A DNA stretch of 64,000 nt from Myxococcales bacterium (GTDB lineage: Bacteria > Myxococcota_A > Bradymonadia > UBA7976 > UBA1532): positions 62,001-126,000 of the forward strand of contig JACKDP010000003.1 in assembly GCA_020633435.1 (NCBI GenBank). The letters run 5' to 3'. Below are positions 32,901-46,770 of the stretch, one piece after another; position 1 is the stretch's first letter, and every line of letters begins with the position of its first letter. The notes beneath the pieces are model-generated. The model made no database searches. It had not been told where the DNA came from and saw only the letters and a list, made by a program, of their open reading frames with translations. A program made the translations under genes and the position numbers.

Positions 32901-35900
32901 ATGTCGACCCGATCCCCTACCGCCCGCATCTCAGCAGCGCTGGACCGCGCCCGCAGCCGGCTCAGGATCCGGGCGGGGCTCAACACCAGCGGCTGGATGA
33001 TCGCGGCGGTGTCGGCGCTGGCGCTCATGGTCATCCTCCTCGCGGCTGCACTCGGCGGCGCGTCGTGGCTGAGGATCTCTGCTCAGGTCACGGCGCTGGC
33101 GCTGCCGACGGGGCTCCTCCTGCGCTTGTTCATCGTCCCGTGGTGGCGATCGCGATCCGACGCGGCGGTGGCCGCGGTGCTGGAGCAGGCCGCCCCCAGC
33201 CTGGGTGATGGCCTGCTGGCGTCGGTCGAGCTGCAGGACCACCCGGATCGCGCGGCCGACCCGACCCTCATCCCCGCGCTCTTCCACCAGGTGGCCGCAC
33301 GGCTCGAGGTCGTCGACGTGCGCGCCGCGACGCCCTTCCGCCCCGCCCGGCGGGCGTGGCTGGGCGCCGCCGCCGTCCTCGGCGTCTGGGCCCTCGCGGG
33401 TCTGACCTTCCCCGGGGTCATCGCCCGGGGGTACGCGGCCCTGACGGCCAGCGCGGCGGGCCCCGGCGGCGGTGACGAGGAGACGGGGCCGCTGGTGGGC
33501 GATCTGACGCTCACGCTGCACTTCCCCGCCCACACCGGCCGGCCCTCCCAGGTCATCCCCAACTCCGCCGGCGACCTGGAGGCCCCCAAGGGCACCCGCG
33601 TCGAGATCACCGCGACCACCCTGGAGCCCGCCGCCCGCGCGGTGATGCGCCTGGGCGAGAAGGGGTCGTCGGAGGTGAACCTGGCCATCGCCGATCAGCG
33701 CGAGCTGCGCGGCGAGCTGGTCGTCGGCGAGCCGACGGTCTGGCGCTTCGCCCTCACGACGCCCGACGGCCGCGCCCTCGTGGAGGGCCTGACGCGGCGC
33801 ATCCGCGTCGAGACGGACCGGCCGCCCGAGGTGACGCTGAAGCTGCCGGCCGAGGACATGGAGCTGGAGGATCTGCGGAGCGTGCCCGTCGCCTACGGCG
33901 CCCTCGACGACTACGGCCTCAGCAAGGTCAACGTCGTCGTCGCGCTGGCGGCCGACATGGAGCACCCCGAGAAGATCGAGCAGATCGGCGTGTCCGGCCG
34001 GCGGCACGAGGGCGTCGACGAGGTCGATCTGCGCATCGTGCAGGCGCAGCCGGGGGATCGCCTGGCCCTCTTCGTGGAGGCGTTCGACAACAACGGCGTC
34101 GACGGCCCCCAGCGCGGGATGTCGGCGGTGCGGTTCATCACCGTGCACTCGCCCCAGGCGAAGCACCAGGCGCTGGCCGAGGATCTGCAGCGCACCATCG
34201 ATCTGCTGCTGACGGCGCTGGCCGACCGGCTGGAGATGGCGTGGCGCGACGCCGCGGCGGGGCCGCTGCCGCCCCGGGTGGCGAGCCTGCAGGAGGGCAC
34301 GCGCAAGGCGACGGACGCCCTCGACAAGGTGGTCCGCGGGATGACCGAGGATCCGCTGACGCCCGAGGAGGTCCGGCTGGCCCTCACCGGCCGGCTGGGG
34401 GCCCTGGAGGCCGCCATCGAGGCCGAGCGCGCGGCCGTCGAGGCGAGCCCCGGGGGCCTGGAGCGTCAGGAGGACGCCACCGTGCGCGTCGTCCAGAAGG
34501 CCAGCGAGGGCATCGTCGACGAGCTGGAGCAGGCCATCATCCTGGTCGAGGCCATGGTCGCGCGGCTGGCCCTGGAGGACATGCGGGCCCTGGCCGACGA
34601 GCTGAAGGAGGCCAAGGAGCGGCTCAAGGATCTCATCCAGGAGTTCAAGAAGCACCCGGACGACGAGGCCCTCAAGGCCAGAATCATGAGGGAAGTCCAG
34701 CGGTTGCGGCAGCGCATCGACGAGATGCGGCAGCGCATGGCGAAGCTGCGCCAGAAGCTGCCGGAGGAGTTCTTGAACCTCGACGGGATGAAGAAGGACG
34801 ACGTCGCGAAGGGCCTCGACCAGACGAAGGACCAGCTCGCCGAGCTGGAGAAGATGCTCAACGAGGGCAAGATCGACGAGGCCCTGGCGGCGCTGGAGCA
34901 GATGGAGCAGGCCCTCGACGAGCTGGGCAAGAGCCTCGACGAGGATCTGGACGACCTGCACAAGTCGAGCAACCCGGAGATGCAGAAGGCCCTGTCGGAG
35001 CTGATGGACCAGACCCGCGACATGATGAAGCGGCAGGAGGAGCTGGCCAAGGAGACGGAGCAGATGGCCGAGGCCCAGCGCGAGGCGCTGCGCAAGCTCC
35101 TGGAGGAGAAGCTCAAGGAGAAGATGGACGGGCTGCGCAAGAAGGGCGAGGCGCTGGAGCGCGCCCTGGGCGAGGTGAAGCCCGACAAGCTCTCCAACGT
35201 GGGCCAGGAGGAGCTCAGCCACCTCGAGCAGCGCGTGGCCGAGCTGCGCGGCGGCCTGGAGCGCAACCAGATCCTCGAGTCGCTGGAGATGAGCGAGCGG
35301 TCGCTGGACCACCTGGAGCGCATCCAGCGCTTCGATGGCGGCCGGTTCGGCAGCCCCGAGAACCAGAAGCCGCTGGACGAGGCGGAGCAGCTCGATCGGC
35401 AGATCGTGCAGGAGCTCTCCCAGCTCCTCGACCAGGCCCGGGCGCAGCAGCAGCAGCAGCAGCAGGGGGACGGGCAGCAGAGCCAGCGCCTCGGCCAGCA
35501 GCAGCAGCAGCTCTCGGAGGCGATGCAGAAGCTGCAGCAGCGGCTGGCGGAGCAGGGCGAGAAGATGCCGGGCATGGGCGACAAGCCGATGCAGAGCGCG
35601 GAGCAGGCGAAGCAGGCCATGCGGGAGGCGGCGCAGCGGCTCGGCCAGGAGCAGCCCGGCCAGGCCCGGCCCGGCCAGCAGCAGGCCATGGAGTCCCTCA
35701 AGGGGATCATGGACGGGCTGCGGCAGGCCAACAAGCCACAGCGGGCCGAGCGCAACCAGGGCCGCAAGCTCTCCCATGAGCGGGTGAACATCCCCGGGGC
35801 CGACCAGTACGAGGCGCCCGAGGCGTGGCGCAAGGACCTGCTCGACGCCATGAAGGAGGCGCCGCCGGAGCAGTTCCGGGATCAGGTCAAGCGGTATTAC

Positions 35901-35918
35901 GAGGCGTTGATCCAATGA
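32901..35918 (+). CDS. DUF4175-like membrane protein with long coiled-coil domain
   Basis: The product has 1005 aa from the ATG at 32901 (a GTG at 32892 is possible). Two N-terminal helices (MIAAVSALALMVILLAAAL and TALALPTGLLLRLFIV) and a third near residue 155 anchor it. A beta-rich domain (TLTLHFPAHTGRPSQVIPN) is followed from about 400 by several hundred residues of charged coiled coil, with a Gln-rich patch near 850 encoded by a (CAG)7 run. The layout fits the DUF4175 family of predicted inner-membrane proteins found with MoxR, DUF58 and VWA genes. Its stop overlaps the next start (ATGA), so it heads the five-gene operon. Confidence 0.8.
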   Translation: MSTRSPTARISAALDRARSRLRIRAGLNTSGWMIAAVSALALMVILLAAALGGASWLRISAQVTALALPTGLLLRLFIVPWWRSRSDAAVAAVLEQAAPSLGDGLLASVELQDHPDRAADPTLIPALFHQVAARLEVVDVRAATPFRPARRAWLGAAAVLGVWALAGLTFPGVIARGYAALTASAAGPGGGDEETGPLVGDLTLTLHFPAHTGRPSQVIPNSAGDLEAPKGTRVEITATTLEPAARAVMRLGEKGSSEVNLAIADQRELRGELVVGEPTVWRFALTTPDGRALVEGLTRRIRVETDRPPEVTLKLPAEDMELEDLRSVPVAYGALDDYGLSKVNVVVALAADMEHPEKIEQIGVSGRRHEGVDEVDLRIVQAQPGDRLALFVEAFDNNGVDGPQRGMSAVRFITVHSPQAKHQALAEDLQRTIDLLLTALADRLEMAWRDAAAGPLPPRVASLQEGTRKATDALDKVVRGMTEDPLTPEEVRLALTGRLGALEAAIEAERAAVEASPGGLERQEDATVRVVQKASEGIVDELEQAIILVEAMVARLALEDMRALADELKEAKERLKDLIQEFKKHPDDEALKARIMREVQRLRQRIDEMRQRMAKLRQKLPEEFLNLDGMKKDDVAKGLDQTKDQLAELEKMLNEGKIDEALAALEQMEQALDELGKSLDEDLDDLHKSSNPEMQKALSELMDQTRDMMKRQEELAKETEQMAEAQREALRKLLEEKLKEKMDGLRKKGEALERALGEVKPDKLSNVGQEELSHLEQRVAELRGGLERNQILESLEMSERSLDHLERIQRFDGGRFGSPENQKPLDEAEQLDRQIVQELSQLLDQARAQQQQQQQGDGQQSQRLGQQQQQLSEAMQKLQQRLAEQGEKMPGMGDKPMQSAEQAKQAMREAAQRLGQEQPGQARPGQQQAMESLKGIMDGLRQANKPQRAERNQGRKLSHERVNIPGADQYEAPEAWRKDLLDAMKEAPPEQFRDQVKRYYEALIQ
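35445..35465 (+). repeat. (CAG)7 trinucleotide run inside the DUF4175-like gene
   Basis: Seven uninterrupted CAG codons encode a glutamine run; a second, shorter CAG run lies about 35 bases further on. Such in-frame repeats can change length by slippage without breaking the gene. Confidence 0.8.
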
Positions 35919-37476
35919 TCACGAGGGTTTTGCTCTTCTTGCTGGTGGCCGTCGGGGCCACGCAGGCGGCGTCAGACGCCGAGCTGCAGAAGCTGCACGC
36001 GCTCGTCTCGGACTGGCAGGTGGCCGAGGCGCGCCGTCGCCTGGAGCCGCTGCTGGCCGCCGATCCCGACGCGCCGTCGCTGGCCTTCGTGGAGGGCCGC
36101 CTGCTCTTCTTCGAGGGGCGCTACCAGGAGTCGCTGGCCGCGCTGGACCGGGCCATCGCCCGGACGGGCGACTCGACGCCGCCCCAGGTGCAGGAGTTTC
36201 GGGGCATCGTGGCGACGACCTACGAGAAGCTGAAGGGCTTCGACGAGGTGGTCACGCCGGACGGCCGCTTCCTGCTGCGCTTCTCGGGGCGCGACCGGCT
36301 GATGATCCCGTACGTGCAGGAGGTGCTGCAGAAGGCCGACGCCGCCTTCTCCGAGGACTTCCGCTTCAAGCCCGAGGGGCGCGTGGTGGTGGAGATCTAC
36401 CCCGACGCGCTGTACCTGGCGGCCCTGAGCCCGCTCACCGAGAAGGACATCGAGACCAGCGGCACCATCGCCCTGTGCAAGTACAACCGGCTGATGTTCA
36501 CGTCGCCGCGGGCGCTGGTGCGCGGCTACGGCTGGCGCGACACGGTGGCCCACGAGTTCGTGCACTACTACCTGACGAAGGCCAGCGGGAACACGGTGCC
36601 CATCTGGCTGCACGAGGGCATCGCCAAGTTCATGGAGACGCGCTGGCGGGCCGCGCCCGGGGCGCCCATGGAGCCGCCCCAGGAGGATCTGCTGGCGCGC
36701 TCCCTCAAGGAGGACAAGCTCGTCACCTTCGCCCAGATGCACCCGTCGATGGCCAAGCTGCCCAGCCAGGAGGCCGCGAGCCTGGCGTACGCCGAGGTGC
36801 ACACGGCCGTGCAGCTGCTCTGGGAGCGCAAGGGCTACGACGGGCTGATGGCGTTCATCGGGCACCTGCGCGACGGGGCCGACATGGACGAGGCGCTGAC
36901 GAGGGTCTACGGCGTGGATCTCGACGGCCTGTGGAACACCTGGAAGGCCGAGATGAAGCGCAAGGGCCTGCGGACGTACCCGGGCCTGGTGCAGACGTCG
37001 CTCAAGTTCAAGCGGCCGGGTGAGGCCGAGGGCGCCGAGGGCGAGGACGACTACGGCACCATCGAAGAGAAGAAGGTCAAGGATTTCGCACACCTGGGCG
37101 AATTGCTGCGCGCCCGGGACCGCCACGGCGCGGCGCTGCTGGAGTACCGCAAGGCCATGGCGCTGGGGGGCGAGGGCAACCCCGTCATCCAGAACGGCGC
37201 CGCCTCGGCGCTCATCGAGCTGGGCCGGTTCGCGGAGGTGCCCGCTGCATTGGAGCGGGTCTCCCTGTACTATCCCGGCTTCCTGAAGACACACCTGAAC
37301 CTGGGGCAGGCGTTCATGCAGCTCGGCGACAAGGCGAAGGCCATCGGGGCCTTCGAGGAGGCGGTGGGCATCAACCCGTTCCACCCGCTGCCTCACCAGG
37401 CCCTCGCCGCCCTGTACGCCGACGCTGGCCAGCCCGAGCGGGCCGAGCAGGCGCGCGCCTCGCTGGAGATGCTGAA

Positions 37477-37480
<4 letters not shown>
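35915..37480 (+). CDS. TPR protein with MA-clan-like HExxH peptidase domain
   Basis: The product has 521 aa with a signal peptide (LLFLLVAVGATQAA). TPR-like helices occupy residues 20-110. A zinc-peptidase core carries HEFVH at 213-217, with a further Glu in LHEGIAKFME (234), a gluzincin-type arrangement. At least two more TPRs lie at 375-515 (HLGELLRARDRHGAALLEYRK, HLNLGQAFMQLGDKAKAIGAF). It is probably periplasmic and peptidolytic or scaffold-like. Both ends overlap neighbours by ATGA, tying it to the DUF4175 and MoxR genes. Confidence 0.82.
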
Positions 37481-38487
<1,007 letters not shown>

Positions 38488-38518
38488 GGCCCCGCGACCA
38501 CGGGCATCACGGGAGCTC

Positions 38519-39397
38519 ATGGCCAGGCAGATCATCGATCAGGCGCTGCTGACGCGCCTCGCGGGCTTGAACCTGCCCGTCGGCCAGGTGGTGGAGGGCG
38601 TGCTCACCGGCATGCACAAGAGCCCGCACCACGGGGCCAGCGTGGAGTTCGCCCAGCACCGGGAGTACGTGCCCGGCGACGAGATCCGCCACATCGACTG
38701 GAAGGCCTACGGCCGCAGCGACCGCTACTCCATCAAGCAGTACGAGGACGAGACGAACCTGCGGGCCTACCTGCTGGTGGACACCTCGGGCTCCATGGAC
38801 TACGGGCGGCGCGGCATCACGAAGCTGGAATACGCCGCGCAGCTCGCCGCCGCGCTGGCCTGGCTGCTGCTGCGCCAGGGCGACGCCGCGGGCCTGCTGA
38901 CTTTTGGTGAGCGGCTGGGCCACTTCCTGCCGCCCCGCGCCCGCGGGGATCACTTCTGGCGCATCGCCAGCCTGCTGGAGGCGGAGCCGGTGGGCGGCGC
39001 CACCAACGTCGTCGGCGCGCTGCAGCACGTCGCGGAGGTGGCCGGCCGGCGCAGCCTCATCCTGGTCTTCTCGGACTGCTTCGACTTCGACCCGAAGCTG
39101 GCGGCCGTGGCCCGGCAGCTCCGGCGCCGGGGCCACCGCGTCGCCGTGTTCCAGGTGCTCGATCCCGATGAGCTGGAGTTCCCCTTCGACGAGCTGACGC
39201 TCTTCGAGGACATGGAGACGGACGAGCGGCTGCTGGCCGATCCGCGGGGGATGCGCGAGCAATACCTGTTGGAGATCAAGGCCTTCTGCGAGAGCCTGCG
39301 CCGCGATCTGCTGGAGGGCGACGTGGCCTGCCACCGCCTCTCCACCGGGGAGCCCATCGAGCGCGCCGTCCTGCGCATCCTGCAGGGGGCGCCATGA
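38519..39397 (+). CDS. DUF58 protein with VWA-like domain
   Basis: The product has 292 aa. The DUF58 signature GASVEFAQHREYVPGDEIRH-IDW is present, followed by RAYLLVDTSGSMDYG with an intact MIDAS-like D-x-S-x-S metal site. No transmembrane helix is seen, unlike many DUF58 proteins. These proteins are partners of MoxR in envelope maintenance systems. It starts 31 bases after moxR and overlaps the next gene by ATGA. Confidence 0.93.
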   Translation: MARQIIDQALLTRLAGLNLPVGQVVEGVLTGMHKSPHHGASVEFAQHREYVPGDEIRHIDWKAYGRSDRYSIKQYEDETNLRAYLLVDTSGSMDYGRRGITKLEYAAQLAAALAWLLLRQGDAAGLLTFGERLGHFLPPRARGDHFWRIASLLEAEPVGGATNVVGALQHVAEVAGRRSLILVFSDCFDFDPKLAAVARQLRRRGHRVAVFQVLDPDELEFPFDELTLFEDMETDERLLADPRGMREQYLLEIKAFCESLRRDLLEGDVACHRLSTGEPIERAVLRILQGAP

Positions 39398-41514
39398 GCT
39401 TCCTGGCACCGGCCCTGCTCATCGGCCTGCTCGCCGCGGCCATCCCGCCCATCATCCACCTGATCTTCCGCCGGAAGCCGAAGGTGGTGCGGTTCCCGGC
39501 GCTGGAGTTCATCCGGCGCTCCCAGAAGAAGACGATGCGCCGGTTCCGCATGAAGCAGATCCTGCTCATGCTGGTGCGCAGCCTGCTGATGGCCCTGGTG
39601 GCGTTCGCGGTGGCCCGGCCGTTCCTGCGGGGCGCCGCGGAGCCGACGGCGGCCCTGGAGGGGGCCCAGGGCGGCACGGTGGTGTTTGTGGTGGACGCCT
39701 CGTGGCCCATGGCCTACCGGCTCGGGGACGAGTCGCTGCTGGACCGGGCCCGGGACAAGGTGGAGAACCTGCTGGACCAGTTCAGCGGGCAGGCGGCGCT
39801 GGTCATCGCGGGCGATCGGGTGGAGGCCCCCGTGGGCGAGCCCACCGGCGACTTCGCGGCCCTGCGCAAGGCCATGGCGGAGCTGAAGCCCGGGCACCGG
39901 GCGGACCGCCTGGCGGAGGGCATGGCCCGCGCCTTCGATCTGGTGGACGAGGCACCCCCGGGCCCCCGGCGGGTGGTGGTGCTGACGACGGCGGCCGGCG
40001 CGGCCCGCCCCCTGCCCGAGCCCCCGCCGGCGGCGGGCGGCCTGCCCCCCGTCGAGGTCATCCGCGTGGACGCCGCCGACGGCGCGCCGGTGCCGAACCG
40101 GGCCATCGTGGACGTGAAGCTGAGCCCGGCGCCCCAGCTCGGCGCGGGCCAGTGGCGCGTCGACGCGCGGGTGGCCAGCTACGCCGACGAGCCCGTGCAG
40201 CGGCTGCCGGTGCACCTGGAAGTGGACGGCCGGGTGCAGGTCCGCGGCTTCCTGGATCTGGGCCCGGGCCAGGAGGCCACCAAGACGTTCTACACCCGCC
40301 TCGACGCCAAGGACGCCACGCCGGCGGCCGTGGTGCTGGAGGGGGACGCCCTCGAGGCCGATGACACCCGCCGCTTCTGGCTGCAGCCCGCGCCGCGCAT
40401 CCGGCTGCTGGCGGTGAACGGCGACCCGCGGCCGACGCCGCAGCTCGACGAGCTCTTCTTCCTGGAGCGGGCCCTTTCGCCGGAGACGGCGGCGGGCGCC
40501 CGGGTGGAGCTCACGGTGCGGGGCACCGACGTCTTCGAGGACGAGGATCTGGACGCCTACGACGTGGTGGTGCTGGCCAACGTCGGCGAGCTGTCGCCCA
40601 CCCGAGGCCGGGCCCTCGACGCCTTCGTGCGGGCGGGCGGCGGGCTGCTGGTGACCATGGGCGACCGCGTGAAGCCGCAGGAGCTCAACGCCGCCCTCGG
40701 GCCGCTGCTGCCGCGGACGCTGCGCGACGTGCGGGCGGCGGGCGACGCGGCGGCCCTCGACGAGGGCGGGGATCGCCGCAGCGCGCGCCTCTCCGTCTTC
40801 GACCGCAGCCACCCCATCCTGCGCCCGTTCGGCGACCCGGCCGGCAGCCTGGGCCGGGCCCGCGTGGGGCGCTACATGCTGCTGGATCCCGCCGCCGACG
40901 CCGCTGGCGTGGTGGTGATGGCCACCGACGACGGTGCGCCGTTCCTGCTGACGCGCACCGTCGAGCGGGGCCGGGTGGCGCTGCTGACGGGCACGCTCGA
41001 TCGGGACTGGGGCGACCTGCCCATCCGGCCGGCCTTCCTGCCCCTGGTGCAGCAGATCGTCCGCTACCTCACCCGGGTGGCCGACATGGACACGACCCCC
41101 GTCCTGGTGGGCCAGACGGCGCCGATTCCCGTGGAAGATCCAAGGGTTCGGCGCGTGAGCGTCCAGGGGCCCGATGGCACCCGGCACCTGGTGGAGCGGC
41201 CGACGGACCCCGAGGCCCCGTGGGTCTTCGAGGCCACCGCCCTGCCGGGCTACTACCAGGTCACCCCGGATCCGCCGCTGCCGGGGCTCGTCGCCCTGCC
41301 GGGCTTCGCGGTGGCGGTGGATCCCGCCGTGTCCGACCTGCGCGGGCCGCGCATCGAGGCGCCGGCGGCCGGCGAGGCGGACACCGTGCGGGCGGCCCTG
41401 GCCGGCGCGAAGCGCACGGAGCTGTGGCACGCGGCGCTGCTGGTGCTCTTCGTGCTGCTGCTGGCCGAGGGCGCCCTGCTCTTCCGGCGGAAGCGGACGC
41501 AGTCGGCGGCCTGA
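39394..41514 (+). CDS. BatA-like protein with N-terminal membrane domain and VWA domain
   Basis: The product has 706 aa. The N-terminal BatA domain (SFLAPALLIGLLAAAIPPII, then HLIFRRKPKVVRFPALEF) has two membrane helices. A VWA domain starts at VVFVVDASWPMAYR, where the MIDAS reads D-x-S-x-P and so lacks the second serine. A C-terminal helix (ALLVLFVLLLAEGALLF) closes the protein. It probably forms an inner-membrane complex with the MoxR, DUF58 and DUF4175 products. The defective metal site suggests ligand binding different from classical VWA proteins. Confidence 0.87.
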   Translation: MSFLAPALLIGLLAAAIPPIIHLIFRRKPKVVRFPALEFIRRSQKKTMRRFRMKQILLMLVRSLLMALVAFAVARPFLRGAAEPTAALEGAQGGTVVFVVDASWPMAYRLGDESLLDRARDKVENLLDQFSGQAALVIAGDRVEAPVGEPTGDFAALRKAMAELKPGHRADRLAEGMARAFDLVDEAPPGPRRVVVLTTAAGAARPLPEPPPAAGGLPPVEVIRVDAADGAPVPNRAIVDVKLSPAPQLGAGQWRVDARVASYADEPVQRLPVHLEVDGRVQVRGFLDLGPGQEATKTFYTRLDAKDATPAAVVLEGDALEADDTRRFWLQPAPRIRLLAVNGDPRPTPQLDELFFLERALSPETAAGARVELTVRGTDVFEDEDLDAYDVVVLANVGELSPTRGRALDAFVRAGGGLLVTMGDRVKPQELNAALGPLLPRTLRDVRAAGDAAALDEGGDRRSARLSVFDRSHPILRPFGDPAGSLGRARVGRYMLLDPAADAAGVVVMATDDGAPFLLTRTVERGRVALLTGTLDRDWGDLPIRPAFLPLVQQIVRYLTRVADMDTTPVLVGQTAPIPVEDPRVRRVSVQGPDGTRHLVERPTDPEAPWVFEATALPGYYQVTPDPPLPGLVALPGFAVAVDPAVSDLRGPRIEAPAAGEADTVRAALAGAKRTELWHAALLVLFVLLLAEGALLFRRKRTQSAA

Positions 41515-41517
41515 GGC

Positions 41518-44184
<2,667 letters not shown>

Positions 44185-44271
44185 GGGGTTGACCTTCCGG
44201 TCGGGGGAGCGAAGGCGGGCACCCGCAGGGGCCGCCCTGGCCGCCCACAAGTGTTGGAAACCTCAGGCGAA

Positions 44272-45173
44272 TCAGGACGCGGCGAGGCGCTCGCGTACCA
44301 CCTTCGCGATCTCTTCCTTGAGGATGGCCTCGGCGAGCCGCGGCACGACCTCCCAGGCGATGCGCTCCGCCGTCTCGCGGGCGGCGCTGTTGAGCGCGCT
44401 GGCGATGGCGTCGTCGGCGGCCAGGCGGGCCATCGTCTGCTGCACGGCGGCCTGGGCCAGGTCGGCGGCGGGCGGGCCGCCCTGGGCGAACGCGCCCGCG
44501 GGGGGCGGCGTCGGGGCCTGGGTCGGCATCGCCGGCGCGTCGGCCGACGGGGCCGGGGGGCACCGAGGGCAGCGACGGGCGCCGCGGATCTGGGGCAGCT
44601 TCGGGGCCGCGGCCGGCGGGGCCTTCGGGGCGCCGAGGGCTGCCGCGCCGGGGGCGCCGGCGTCGCCTTGGCCACCGCGGACGGCGGGGCCGGCGCGCGG
44701 GAGGCCGGCGGGACCGGCGCCACCACCGTCTCCTCCTCGGAGCCGCCCCCCGGCTTGGGGCCGCGGGCGAGGGGGATGTTGGTGAGCGTCATGCGGAAGA
44801 GCGACCGGTCCGGGACCGGCAGGCTCAGCACGCCGAAGACCTTCTCGACGAGCTGCTGCGTGAGGAAGGGCTTGGGCAGGTGCCCGTCGATGCCCGCCTC
44901 GCGCGCCCGCGCCAGATCGAAGTTCTCGTTGCGGCCGACGAGCAGCAGCACCTTCGCGTCGCTCTTGCGCTTCAGGCTGCCGGCCACCTCGTAGCCGCCG
45001 CCCGGCAGGGCCGCGTCCACGATCGCCAGCACGGGCGACTCGGTGCCCAGCAGGGCAGCCGCCGCGTCCGCGTCTGCGGCGAACACGAGGTTGAAGGGAT
45101 GCTTCGCGAGGGAGATCTCCACCATGCGACGCACGGTGCTGCTCCTCTCCGCGACGATGATCGTTCCCTGCAT
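44272..45173 (-). pseudogene. Response regulator receiver protein, apparent frameshift
   Basis: The ATG at 45173 opens a receiver domain: MQGTIIVAERSSTVRRMVEI, the phospho-acceptor region LAIVDAALPGGGYEV and the Lys loop HLPKPF. The frame then runs through a Pro/Ala linker and, after AKATPAPPARQ, turns into Arg/Pro-rich nonsense. A second frame continues sensibly (GAPKAPPAAAPKLPQI) to an ordered C-terminal helix region (ETAERIAWEVVPRLAEAILK) that ends at 44272. One extra C in the C5 run (44650-44654 on the plus strand) would join the two. It is either a sequencing error in GC-rich DNA or a real lesion. The intact form would be a receiver with a short helical output domain. Confidence 0.7.
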
Positions 45174-45325
45174 TTGCCAGTCCCCGACGAAGGCGCAGCG
45201 ACTTGGAAGGTTGGCACGGGGTCTTGAGCCCGTCAAGGTGACTGCCCGCGCTCATGCAACCAGACCGCTTCCGCCCGTGTGACGGGCCCGATAGACTGTC
45301 CGCCCCCGGCCGAGGAGGAGGCCCC

Positions 45326-46519
45326 ATGCGCCGACTGCTGTTGCTGACCCTCTGGACGTTCGCGCCCGCCAGCGCCCTCGCCCAGCTCCCGACCTGCCAG
45401 GATCTGCCGGGCGCCGTGCTCGCCCCCGGCACCACCGACGTCAAGCCGTACCTCGCGCGCATCGCGCCGAAGCTGGCGACGGCCGCTGATCCGTTGACCA
45501 TCGTGTATCTGCCCGTCGGCTCGTGCACCGCCATGGACGGGGTGCTGGGTGACACCGATCTGACGGGCACCGCGGTGTACTGGCCCGGCGACGTGGACGC
45601 CGACGGCGCGCCCGTCGAGGCCATGTGCGACCTCGCCCCGGGGGCCCGGGCCCAGCTCGCCTTCAGCGACGTCACCGTCGAGACGTGCACCGGGGCCGCG
45701 CCGCCCGGGGACGTGCACCAGTACCCGTCGCTGGTGCAGGGCTTCGGCTTCGTGGTGCCGCCGTCGTCGACGCAGCAGGCCATCACCGCCACCGAGGCCT
45801 ACTTCCTGTTCAAGTTCGGCGCCGAGGCCGGGCGCGAGGTCCCCCCGTGGGTCGACCCGACGCTCATCCACATCCGCACGCCGGCGTCGTCGACGCAGCT
45901 CCTCATCGGCCTCGCGGCCGGGGTGCCCGGCACGCGCTGGAGCCCCAACCTGACGGCCATCAACAATGGCTCCAGCGCCGTCGTCGCCGCCGTCGCCGCG
46001 GAGGACGCCACCGGCAACGCCGAGAAAACACTGGGGATTCTGTCGCTGCAGCGCTACGACGGCGCCCGCGATCAGCTGCGCATGCTGGCCTTCGAGGCCT
46101 TCGAGCAGGGCTGCCTGGGGGCGGTCTTCCCCGACTCGACGGCCCAGAGCTTCGACAAGCGCAACGTGCGCGACGGGCACTACCCCATCTGGGGCTACCT
46201 GTGGATGGTGGCCGCGGGCGACGCGGACCGCCCGACGGACGCGGGCGCGGCGCGGGTGGTCGACTTCATCCGGGGCACCGAGGCGCTGAACGGCGCCGAC
46301 CCCATCGCCGACGCCATCCGGGCGGGCGCGGTGCCCGCCTGCGCCATGCAGGTGCGCCGCGCGTTCGATGGCGGGCCCCTGGAGGCCTTCGAGCACCCGG
46401 CCCCCTGCGGCTGCGTCTTCGAGGAGGTGGCCACCGGGGCCGCCACCTGCGCCCCCTGCGACGACGCGACGCCCTGCGCCGCCGGCACCTGCCGGTTCGG
46501 CTTCTGCGAGGAGCGGTGA
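45326..46519 (+). CDS. Periplasmic PstS-like substrate-binding-fold protein
   Basis: The product has 397 aa with a signal peptide (LLTLWTFAPASALA) and GAGGAGG upstream of the ATG. The mature chain resembles phosphate-binding-type proteins: GTTDVKPYLARIAPKLATA and VYLPVGSCTAMDGV suit the first lobe, and FLFKFG...IHIRTPASSTQLLIG the second. A Cys-rich tail with three CxxC-like pairs (CGCVF, CAPCDD, CAAGTCRFGFC) follows. It would bind a small ligand in the periplasm or at the surface. It opens the ten-gene envelope block, 5 bases before a small lipoprotein gene. Confidence 0.7.
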   Translation: MRRLLLLTLWTFAPASALAQLPTCQDLPGAVLAPGTTDVKPYLARIAPKLATAADPLTIVYLPVGSCTAMDGVLGDTDLTGTAVYWPGDVDADGAPVEAMCDLAPGARAQLAFSDVTVETCTGAAPPGDVHQYPSLVQGFGFVVPPSSTQQAITATEAYFLFKFGAEAGREVPPWVDPTLIHIRTPASSTQLLIGLAAGVPGTRWSPNLTAINNGSSAVVAAVAAEDATGNAEKTLGILSLQRYDGARDQLRMLAFEAFEQGCLGAVFPDSTAQSFDKRNVRDGHYPIWGYLWMVAAGDADRPTDAGAARVVDFIRGTEALNGADPIADAIRAGAVPACAMQVRRAFDGGPLEAFEHPAPCGCVFEEVATGAATCAPCDDATPCAAGTCRFGFCEER

Positions 46520-46524
46520 GCCCG

Positions 46525-46770
46525 ATGACGACGACGACGCGTACCCTGGCGTGCCTCCTCCTGGCCTGCGGCCTCGTGGCGTGCGGCGAAGACAAGGGCG
46601 GCACCGGCGGCGCCGGCGGCGGGGGCGGGGCCGACGCGGGCCTCCCCGACGCGGCCACCTGCGCCGACTTCCCCGACGAGCACACCGCGCTCCTCAACGC
46701 CCCCACCGAGGCGACCGTCATCCAGAAGGTGCCGACGCACCCGCCGGTCGGCGCCGAGGGGCTCCCCTGA
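46525..46770 (+). CDS. Small lipoprotein
   Basis: The product has 81 aa. A lipoprotein signal (LACLLLACGLVAC) is followed by a Gly/Ala/Asp linker and a short conserved-looking tail with one more Cys (TCADFPDEHTALLNAPTEA). I recognise no family. It is 5 bases after the PstS-like gene, and its stop overlaps the porin's apparent CTG start. Such tiny lipoproteins often accompany porins as accessory anchors; this is inference. Confidence 0.75.
   Translation: MTTTTRTLACLLLACGLVACGEDKGGTGGAGGGGGADAGLPDAATCADFPDEHTALLNAPTEATVIQKVPTHPPVGAEGLP

Noticed and set aside
35445..35512. CAG repeats as a CRISPR or structural repeat array
   Set aside because: They are in-frame glutamine codons of the DUF4175-like protein and have no spacer structure.
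32931..35915. 994-codon minus-strand open frame opposite the DUF4175-like gene
   Set aside because: Leu/His/Arg-rich antisense of a coiled-coil gene; no start context or homology.
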